From Eremophila alpestris peregrina (taxonomy: Eukaryota > Chordata > Aves > Passeriformes > Alaudidae), in contig WMCF01000003.1 in assembly GCA_009792885.1 (NCBI GenBank), forward strand, positions 19,744,477 through 19,808,476: a DNA stretch of 64,000 nucleotides, written 5' to 3'. Position numbers and translations under genes: made by a program. Shown piece by piece: positions 36,835 through 46,510 of this stretch. The notes below the pieces were generated by a model. That model searched no databases. It was not told the DNA's origin and was given only the letters and a program-made list of their open reading frames with translations. Each line of letters opens with the position of its first letter. The first letter of the stretch is position 1.

Positions 36835-37835
36835 GTGAGTGACTTGTAAAGGTTCAGCAAGGTCTGTCACACACAGATTTCACAGGCCTGTCTACCCAGG
36901 AGTATCTGGTTAAGTGAAACCAAGTTCATGAAAAGAGTTGAATTTCAGATATATTAGAACTCACTAAACCCCTTCAATACTCTGGAGAAATAAATTGCTC
37001 TGAGTTCTCATTAGCTTGCTCAGACTCAGTTTGACTTCTGACTGAAAACATCTGTATGGGAGTTCCTTAGTTAATGCACCTTAAACTTACACCTGTACTT
37101 AATTTGGCTTACCTTGCCTAAGTTTCTCTTAATTGCAGACATACCCTAAGTGAAATAAGCCATATTAGCTCAGGAGAGCCTGGAGAGCTGTAGTCACTCT
37201 CTATCAGATAGAAGTCCTGTTCTCCCTTCCAGGCAGGCATGGTTAGTTACCTCTGCTCTTGAAGCAGTCATCACTGAGGGTAAAGAGAGAATTTTATATC
37301 CTTAAGAAAACTGCAAAGCACTTGAAATTAAAGGAGTTAAGGGGAAAGGAAGAAGTTATACTGTGTGCAGAATATTCTGCAATAGTCTGCTCCAGTGTGG
37401 TTTTGCACTCTTATCTAAATTTTCTGGTGTTGACTACTGTCGAGATAGAGGAGGAGGCTAGACAGTCTCTCACTGATTCAGAAACATGGGAGTTTTTATA
37501 CTCAGAGCTAAGCCTCTGTGGCAGGGCTGCAGGCAGGGCTAACAGACTGCATAAAGCAGAATTTAATTTTTTAATACTTTTGACCCCAAGCATTTCAAAA
37601 GCTGAAATGCCAGTGTAAAATACTGGTATCTGGCAATTTCTGTTGTAATTCTCAGATTTTAAGCTGGAGCTCATACCTGAGTGCCAGGAAAATGGGAGGA
37701 AGATGATGTCTTAAACTGCAGAAATACCTGAAAACACAATAACTTGGTAAAGGATCTGGTGATCACTACAAGTAAAGAGAAAACACATGGGCTAAGTTGT
37801 GGTTTTTAAAAAAATGAAACAAAAAACCCCACCAA

Positions 37836-37855
37836 GCAAACAAACAAACAAAAAA
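37836..37855 (+). repeat. (CAAA)n microsatellite
   Basis: About four to five CAAA units followed by an A-run. Confidence 0.8.
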
Positions 37856-38564
37856 CCACAAAGTTCCATTTCCTTGGACTCTACTTAAGGATGGAAGATT
37901 GCCCACCCTCCAAGAGGAAAGCTTTTTTGCCACAATTGAAAGATAACAGTTGCTCTACCGTGTAATATCCAAGGGAAATATTTACCTAGGTTCAGAAACA
38001 TACAGTGATATGAGTGAGATTTGTGCAGTAGCTTGTACATGGGCTGAATGGAAGAGATGGGAGTTTAGGAAAGATCATGAGCATAAATCTGATGAATAAC
38101 ATTTTAGGAGCATAGAGTTTAATGGGTAGTCACATGTTCAGTTATGCCATGAGATTATATTCACCAGACATTTTGCTGAGTGATACCATGGTGAGTATCT
38201 GTAAAACTCAGATACCTATTTCATACAATCAGAAAGTTTGCAAGGATTGAACTGGTTTCATCCTAGGTCTGTTTGACCTTAAAGGGTTTGTTATTGGTAA
38301 ACCAGGTACAAGCTAGGATGAAGGAAGTTTTAAAATGAGGAGGCTTTGATTTTTTTTTTTCCAAATTGCCCTTTGCTGTACAACACTGCCATATTGAAGT
38401 GGAGGAGCTATCACTATAACAAATTCTGTCTGTGTCCTTTCACTTTTCACTGTTACATTCTTTCAAGGTACTGCTATTTCTAAAATCACCAGCATTTCTG
38501 TAAGATGAAGATTAGTTGTATGTTTACTTAAGCTTCCTTGCAGAAATTGCTTTGCCTGGTGTGT

Positions 38565-38584
38565 ATGCATGCTTGTGCATGCAT
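38565..38584. repeat. 8-bp alternating-purine/pyrimidine hairpin
   Basis: ATGCATGC (38565-38572), loop TTGT, GCATGCAT (38577-38584). The arms alternate purine and pyrimidine throughout. Confidence 0.75.
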
Positions 38585-38880
38585 GTCTGTACTCTGGTAT
38601 ATTAGATAAAAATGACTGGCTGTTTTGGAAGTCTAGTATTTTTTTTATCCTTTTTCCTTTCTGTGACTTTAATTTACAGTGTCCTGTGAGAACTCTGTGC
38701 TTGAGTAGATGACTGCAATATAAGTTCAGGAAGAAAACAAATGAGACTCAGAAGAGGCAAAGCAGATCTGTTTGCAGGAGAATGGGTAACAAAAGAAATG
38801 TGCTGAAAAGAATGCTCCCCTGCTCTGCACCTTTGGAGTGCTATATAATTTATAACTGTTCTCTGCAAAGTGTCTGAGGC

Positions 38881-39478
38881 AGTGCCAGGTGGTGGGGAGT
38901 TAAATTAACCCCCATGGCGTGTAGCTGTGGGCAGAGGGCAGAGCTGTGGATCGATCCTCTGTGCTGTGAGTCACCGCATCAGCCGAGGAGAGTGAATCTG
39001 TGAGCTCCTTATTTCTCCATTCTTTTAATCGCAGGGCTGTGTCTGCCTGTGATGAAGATGGAGCAGACACAAATGTCTGATGCTTGAAGCTCTTTGATTT
39101 CTGAGTTGATGGGGTGAAGCCAATGAAATGCTGGGAGAGACTCAGAGAGTTGATAGTGTATTGTCTTTTTCCAAGTATCCTCAGTTCCCATTCTCCTTTT
39201 CTTCCTTCCTTACCCACAGATCTGGTTACACTCAGGAGCTGCATGATCTGTGCTTTGCTTGACCGACACAGATAATTTCTAGCATCACTAGTTAAGCCTA
39301 TTTTTTCATTATTATTAATAATAAAGGCTGTTTTAGTCTCACTTAAATGGATTAGCCTTGCTCCTGCCTGCTTTTTGATTATTTTTGCTGCTGGGGGCTC
39401 ACTCTTCTGATGAGAGTTCTTGCAGATAGAGTTATTGCCAAGCTTATCCATCACTGAGGCATGCCTAATATGGATCAA
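38881..39478 (-). other. Longest unassigned open frame (192 codons), probably non-coding
   Basis: A minus-strand frame runs from ATG at 39478 to a stop near 38900. The product would be basic and serine/threonine-rich, with no signal peptide, membrane segment, zinc-finger or catalytic motif that I can see. For 128 kb of strand, one chance frame of this size is not unexpected. The DNA below it keeps several CpGs near 38916-38985. It also contains an AT-rich core at about 39295-39390 with ATTATTAATAATAAAG and GGATTAGC, the latter an OTX/CRX-type site. Conserved non-coding DNA therefore explains it better than a gene. A single-exon gene cannot be excluded. Confidence 0.2.
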
Positions 39479-39584
39479 ACTGGATGGAGTAATTGGGTTT
39501 TCAGAGAGCTACTGCACTAGGAGAACATGTCATCCTCCAGGAATGAGAATTTTTGTTGTAGCTATGGAAGATACTTGCACAGCC

Positions 39585-39595
39585 GCTGAGTCAGC
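39585..39595. promoter_or_regulatory. Palindromic MARE/AP-1 site
   Basis: GCTGAGTCAGC is the complete 11-bp core of a T-type Maf recognition element with an AP-1 site (TGAGTCA) at its centre. It could bind Maf/Nrl, Nrf2-small Maf or Fos-Jun dimers. The exact match is visible; use in the cell is inferred. Confidence 0.45.
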
Positions 39596-41749
39596 CACCC
39601 CCTTTTGTGTGCCCTCACACTTTGTGGGTGCACCCATTTTCTGCATGCAGCCCCCGGAATTTGTGCCTGCTCACAGCAGAGTCTTCTTGCTTCCCTGAAG
39701 ACCACGTGTGTCTTCCAAAGCTATTGCTATCCCCTCAACCTCTGTCTTTTAAAAATTAATATATAAGATGCTATATCCTTCCTGTTATGTTTTTCTAAAC
39801 TCAGACTTACCCATAAGTTGTCCATGTGGAATGCACTGGTAGATTAAGTAACATATTGTTCTTTCCTAGCTGCACCCACTCTCTAGAGGATTGAAAAATT
39901 GCCATCTGTAGCCATCACCCATCAGAAAAACAAACAGGATTAAACAACTGCAATTAGTTTCTTGTAAAGCCAAGTGCAATATGCCAGTCAAAAGCTCTCA
40001 CCTTCCTTTCCCTCATAAGTGATTTATTTTCTCTTTAAACAATGACAGTGACCCTTGGCCTTAAGACCAATTGCCCCTCAGCTGAGACTTGAAGTGGTTA
40101 CAAGATAAGCTGGCCTTACAGTTGAGCAGTGGTAGATGTGGATGAGCATGCTGAATTACTGGTTTTGGTGACTAATGGAAGCTGAATGAAAGGGTGGATT
40201 TTAGCCCTAACAGCTGAGCTTCTGCCTGTTGTTCTGTGTTGCATTTGTCCTTTCCCTCATCTTATATTCTGACTTTAACCTCACTTTCTAGTTCAGTTCC
40301 TGTCTTTGTTCTGCATCCAAAGTTGCAGACATTTATCCTAACCACTAGGCATGATCATTCATGTCCTCGTCTCTTTCTTTTAAAAAAATCATCTTAGCCA
40401 GGACTGAGCTTTCCAGATTTCTTATTGCTTTATTTTCAACCCACTGTCATCCTCTCCCAGCCATGGGGAGTAGCAGATTTCTGCATTGCTGTTCCTAGCA
40501 TAGCCCAGGACATTCCTGCATAACAATGGGGGGTATAATTTATCTCTGTATGCTGACTGTGTTATCCAAATTGGTTGTCCCACTTCATCTTCTCCCCAGC
40601 TTCTTGCATGTGGTCAATTCTTCATCCCTCAGCTTTCTTCTTTTTTTATTCGTCTGTGGAGGCATATGTAATGCTTAGGTCAAATACAAAATACTTTAAT
40701 AATTACATTAGAATGTCTGGAGAGAGATTTTCATCTAATGGTTTTATTTGGAAAAACGTTGTGCAAGGCCACATGGCACAAGTACCTGTTGATTTTAGTT
40801 ACTTTGATTGGAAAATGTCTCTGTGAGCTTGACCAGAAGTAACCAGTTTTAATTCTTGCAGCTTTTACTTCAGTGCAAGTTTGTTTATGGTCCCAAGATA
40901 CAGGGTGAGACACATGTAAAAGACTCTCAGGGTGAGTTTGTGGGTCTTTGAGCTCGGATGACACCGCCATGGTTCATCTCAGCCATAACAGAAAAATAAC
41001 TGTGGTCATAATAATTGTGTCAGCCACAGGCAAAGGGCTGATATTGCAGCAGAACTGCATTAAAGACGTTTTCTTTGGCTCACTGGCACTTGAGGAGTGG
41101 CTGTAAACAAGCCACTGCAAGGAAGCCAGTAGACAGACAGGTAGACACTAGCTGATATTGTCTGGATCCTGCAGATGGGAATTTACTGGCTTTACTGGCA
41201 TACTTCTGACATCATTTATTATTTGTGCATCAGTACAGAGGTTCTTGCAGAGGAGTAACTGAGATTGAAATAATATTGATATGAAATATTGAGGAGCAGT
41301 GTTGTATGCAGAAAAAGGGGAGGAAGGATCAGTGTTCTCTTCCTTCATCCAAGCATGATTTGTCTTTGGAGGGCTCTTAGCAGAGTTGTGAATAGGTTTT
41401 CCATTGACTGACTCCAACTGGCTAGGTGAGGTCACTGGGCTTTCGAAATACTTGAGGTAGTGTATTTAAACAAGTGGCTATCTCAACACAAACAGGAATA
41501 AAGCAATCTTGTATAGTCTTGGTCATACAGTAACCACTTTGTTCTGCCTTCACTACTCACAGTGTAATGATTTGGCTTGTTAAATTGGAGGCTTTGCATC
41601 CCTTTGTGGTCATCTACCCCCAGCTGAAGTCTGCCTGAGTCTGCATTGCAGCTTTTCTGTGCTCTGCTTCTCCAGAACTGGATTTATGTTTTCAGTTCTT
41701 CGAGTGAAAGAATTGAAGCTGTGGTGAAAACAAATAGCTGGAATCAGAC

Positions 41750-41769
41750 TTTTTTTTTTTTTTTTTTTT
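41750..41769 (+). repeat. T20 homopolymer
   Basis: An uninterrupted run of 20 T. Read on the minus strand it could be a poly-A tail, but no AATAAA precedes it within 30 bases and no target-site duplication is seen. Confidence 0.9.
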
Positions 41770-44249
41770 CATGTAACCCTGACAGCATGTGATGCAATGT
41801 AAGTGACTGAGGGGAAACTCCCTGCATTCTGGTTGATGCAGAACAAGCCAGCAGCTGGGAAACTTGCTGAAACCAGATGCCTTGTGCTAGCTGTGCCATG
41901 GTTACGGTTGTGCACTGAGAGGAGTTTTAATTGGGGTGTATTTTTTTCCCTTTTGAAAGAAGGTGACTAGCTAGGGACAGATTACACATAGATTTAGTTC
42001 TTAAATGTTACTCTGTAATTGTTTGGCTTATTTCTTTATAAAAGCTTAGCATGAAGTCACTGAGTTTGAGTTAAGGCTGAATTATGTATTTCTTGGCAGT
42101 CCTGGTTTTCCTTATTGACCAGGGAATTAAAAAAAAATAGCATTGTCCATGTCTATGTGGATTGCTCTGAAGTGAATCTTGAGTAAATTTGCCACAGTGT
42201 ATCTATTTGGTTTTAAATGCTGGATTTAGGATTATCTTTTGTTTCTGATTTTTATGTATAAGCCTAAGCGCCGGAGGGTTGGAAACAGACAAGATTGAAT
42301 GGGTCAATTGTATGAATTGGCAAACACAAGATTCCCTCTTTCCCACACTGTGCTTCTCTGTTAAACGTTCTGCAATAACAAAGAAAGATGAAATGTTTGG
42401 TCTGTGTGGTGTATGAAGGCTTTCTCAGAGGCTAAGCACTTCAAGTAAGTAAATAAGCAGAAGTTTCAAGGACAGATGTTATTTGTGAGGGAGAATGATG
42501 CTACACACGCATCTAACACAAGCCTGCAAAAGCAAAGAAATGCTTGCTAGGTGGTTTAATAGCAGCTTTCCAGTAGTAGCTCAAAACTCTTTGCCATCTC
42601 CATAATCCTGGTGGATTATACTGGAGGTGGGGTACAGTCACTGAATCCAACTGGTTCTACACATTGGTGATTTTTGCTTTCTTTGTAACAGGAGCAAAAA
42701 GAGAAAAAAACCCCATCTTTTACCAACTCTGAAAATTTCAAACATTGCTCTCATTTCACCCTCTTTCCTATCTTTCACTTCTTGCTTCATATTTGATTTG
42801 CAGAGACACAGCGTCAGTCAGACCCACTGCTTCCTCCCAATGTGTATTGGTATCTTTCTGTAGAGATGAGGTGGATTTGGTAGGACAAAGGGAAACCTGT
42901 GGCCCCAGATCTACATACCCATTTCTGTCTGTCACCAAGCTCTAAGAGAGGGATATTCATCTGACATTTCTGCCAGAAATACATTATTTTTCTCTTGGGG
43001 ATATTGCCTTGAATCAGCAGAACAACTCTGAGATCTACCTCATAAGGACACACCACGCTTTGGAGCAAGGCCACAATTTTGCTGACAATGTGGGAGTCGA
43101 GTTTCCCACTGCTGAAGTATAGCTGCCTCTCAAAAGGAACATAGCAGCTGTTTTATGACAACATTGTTTGAGAAAAAACTTCTGCTAATGGTGAAACGTT
43201 GCTTTTCAGCATAGTATTTCTTCAGAAAATATATGTAATTCAGAATTAGTATTTCTTTCCAAACACGAAATGGAAGTGCAGCCCATATATCTCTTGAGTA
43301 CTGGTGAGAGAATTACTCATGTAGACTAACTTTCTGCACAGAAGAACACTGGCAGTGGGCTGTGAAATAAAGGTGGTTTTGGGGTTGTGCAGCTCTAAGT
43401 AATGTATCGTGTAATAAGACATGTACTGTCTCTGGGAGTTGCACAGGATTACATGTACCAGAAGTGTATTCATGGACACATTGTGGGCAGCATCATACCT
43501 TCCATATCATGCACTGCTCTGTCTTCCCACCTGGAAGTAAGCTTTTTTAGCCTTCATGGCTTTGCTATCTGCTTATTTGAGATGACTTATCTGTAGTTGG
43601 CGTTGTTTTGTTGGCAGCATACATCAGGCATCTTGTCAGAGAGCAGCTGTTCATCTCTTCCCTCCCCATCATATCCCAACCCACTTGCATGTCAGCTTCT
43701 CACTGTACTGTTGTCTTATCAGTCATCTTGGAGAAGGGGTGGTTTGAATTATTTTCACCAGGAGCAATTTGCCTAGTAGTTTTCAGTGAGAAAAAAGTTT
43801 GTAATTACCTCAAAAATAGAAAAAAGTACTGCTTCATCCCTTGTGATGCCCAGCAGTAGCAAGACCCTTGGGGTTATATTTTCTTACCCTTCCATCTCCG
43901 AGACTGACTGTTTTGCTGAATTGTGTAAAAAGACAAAGTAATCACCATGTTTCTGCCTCATTCTCCTCTGACTGTGTTGCCATTCCTTGTGTTTTTCTAA
44001 GGACTGAATTTGCACACAGTTCAGCATGGATGTTATTTCCTGTTTTCTGTGGATGTTAGCACAGCAGAATAGTGGATACTCTGGTAACAGGGCCTAGGTG
44101 GCTGAGTTGTATGCTGGATGTTCCAAAATCTCACGTTTTCGCATATCTGATCCAGTGATTTGTGAAACACCCGTGACTTCTGGGTTTGTGAGATGTGAGC
44201 TTCATGAGGTGATAGAGTTCCCCAGAGAGCAGCTTATGAAAGCATCAGA

Positions 44250-44268
44250 GCTTTCTCTGAGAGAAAGC
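44250..44268. repeat. 8-bp hairpin
   Basis: GCTTTCTC (44250-44257), loop TGA, GAGAAAGC (44261-44268). Confidence 0.75.
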
Positions 44269-45599
44269 ATTAGAAAAGAAGCATATTATCACACTCAGTA
44301 GGAACACAGATTTTCTGGAAATTTGAGCTAAGTAGAGCTAGAAGTCAGTTGTGTTAAGTCATCCAAACAGTGCTATGCCACCTGGTTGGGGATCTTATGA
44401 CAATCTAATCCATGTAGATTTTTTTTTAATTCATCGCGGGAATCAAGACTTAAACTTGAATAAATAACTTGCCAGTGCCTTGATTTTGCCATCTTTGAGG
44501 TCACTAGGGGCCAGGAAGAAAAAGGTATAAAACTAAAAGACTTGGAGCAGTAGATTGAATCAAACATAACGTAGGTAGGTAGCGTGCCACATTTAGAAAT
44601 CAAGGTATGTTCAAGTCACAGACTGCAGCAGTGCCTCTACTGCCAGGTTTAAGCTTCTCTTGAACCTACTGCCAGATAATCAGTTATTGCTGGCAGAGAG
44701 CTTAGAGCCTGACTTGAGGGCTGAGCATAGTTATGAGGCTGGTATGCATCATGCTGTCCACTGGTGTGAAGACATTATGGTGTAGAGTCGAGTGATTCCA
44801 ATTACTCCTCCTCCTTTGCTGCCCTGCTTCTGAAATTAAAGGCTGCTGCTGTAACCCACAGTTCACTCTGATTCTTCTCCCTGTGGATTTCAGGGTATTC
44901 ACATATAATTGTAACATAAGGTTTTATCAGGCACCTGCATTATCCTGCTCTTGTGAGCATCACCAGTGAAAACTAGCAGATACGACCTATAATCTACACA
45001 AAACCTTATCAGGCAGTGACACTCCTGCCACTCTGTTCAGGCAAGCCCAGGCACCACTCAGGCAGGAGTCTGAACTGCCATCAGCATTTTCACTCTTCTT
45101 TCTTGTGGTGCTGTTGATCACTGAGGTACACAGCAACAGTGAAAATCTCAGGAAAAGCAGAAATTTTTAGCAAATTTTCAGTGGAATGATAGAGGTTTGG
45201 CTTAGCTTCTATTCAAATGGCTTGTCCTACTTCACTTGCATCTCAAGCATTTCCTTGCTTTGTAATGTGAGACAGCTGGTCTTGAAGTTAATCCCCAGGG
45301 GTTTGGGGGCTTTTTCTTCCCCTGGCAAACTTGAGAGGAAAGATGCTTCAGAAATATTAGCCATTGGCTGTCACTTAGTAGAAACGATAACAGTTGGTGA
45401 TGGTAATAGCATTGGCTTGAAACTTGCAGGGAAATGCAGGTCTAGCATATGGGCATCTAAAATCTGTGCATGGAGCTGAGGAACACGACACATTCAACTA
45501 GCTTTTGAGTTGAGGGCTCCAAGTTCAGGTTTTACAGCATCAAGCTGTCTTGGCATTTGGCTGCAGTAAGCAGTTAGTGCTTCGCTAGAGAAATTTCCA

Positions 45600-46510
45600 G
45601 TTAATCTTTTTACCTGCATTTGCCAGGCAGACTGCACTGAGTCAGCTCAGCCCGGTCCCCACTGTGCAGCGGCTGCAGCCAGTCTCACTCCATCACTTTT
45701 AATGAATCTGAGTCTCTGTGGTTTGCACTAATTTACTCATTCGCAAGAGAAATGAGGAAGTGTTTTCCTGTCTCTCTCTGATAATGAATGAGATATGAAA
45801 GAGCTTCATGGCAGTAAGCACCCTGGAGGGACTTGAGTTTGTCAAAACGTGCAAGGCGTCTTCATCAAAGCAACAAAATTATTTTCTTTCCCCTTACTCT
45901 ATGAATTGAAAATTCACGTGACAACAGCCAGAAACATGCCCAGTTTTGCTTAGACAATGGAACTGACTTCGAAAAACTGAACGTGTGGCAAAACTGATAA
46001 CATCTTTTGCACTGGTATTTTTCAGAGGTGTATCTTGAAGTAATAAATGGTTGCCTGAGGCAGACTTTAATGTGGGGCTTTTGCTGTAGTCTGGCTTGGT
46101 GTCTGTGAAGCCCCACTTGCACAATGTAGCATTTTGCACTCAGTGCAGACTGTGGGCAGCAAACGTTTCCTTCAAGGGATGTGTCGAATTCTGTTTACCA
46201 AGAATTTTCATTTCTGTTTGCTGCCGTTTTCAAATGTACTTTGTATACGTCAGAAGGGCAGAGATAAGAGTTTACAGAAGATTAAACAGGAACAAACACA
46301 TTAGGAGAGACAGTAAAAGATTCAAATTGTTAAACAGAAATATTAAAGTCCACTCTGTAAGTCTTCAGGGCTTTTCAGTACCCAAACTTAATAAAATTAG
46401 CCAAGTGCTGCAGCTTAGCTCTAGTGCTTACCATTGCTATCAGAAGCAATCAATAGGAAATCTAGCTTTATATGGTATAGCTTTGAGGTACAAACTGTAG
46501 GTTCCACTTT
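45600..46510. promoter_or_regulatory. CNE-like, CpG-retaining block with E-box and AP-1 motifs
   Basis: About 900 bp keep CpGs at AACGTG, GGCGTC, TTCACGTGAC, CTTCGAAA, GAACGTG, AAACGTTT, GTCGAATT, GCCGTTTT and TACGTCAG. They lie in AT-rich, low-redundancy sequence with many short transcription-factor-like words. A palindromic TCACGTGA E-box lies at 45914-45921, and TGAGTCAGCTCA (AP-1-like) lies near 45640. A 134-codon plus frame (46096-46500) crosses the right half without any recognisable domain. CpG retention with such composition is typical of conserved non-coding elements, but conservation cannot be measured here. Confidence 0.3.

Larger units (their letters stand above)
36841..38880. other. 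Non-coding stretch, nothing recognised
   Basis: Unique DNA with an (AAAC)n tract at about 37836-37855 and an 8-bp ATGCATGC/GCATGCAT hairpin at 38565-38584. The 119-codon plus frame at 37259-37618 shows no domain. Confidence 0.55.
39596..45599. other. Non-coding stretch, nothing recognised apart from a poly-T run
   Basis: Unique-looking DNA. Features are a T20 homopolymer at 41750-41769, an 8-bp hairpin at 44250-44268 and scattered short frames. The block at about 44930-45080 contains TATCAGGCA twice and an ACTCCTGCC/GGCAGGAGT inverted pair, but belongs to no repeat I know. Confidence 0.5.

Noticed and set aside
41750..41769. T20 as the poly-A tail of a minus-strand processed pseudogene
   Set aside because: No AATAAA upstream on the minus strand, no recognisable body and no target-site duplication.
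46096..46500. 134-codon plus frame as a gene
   Set aside because: No recognisable domain; the CNE-like texture explains the sequence better.
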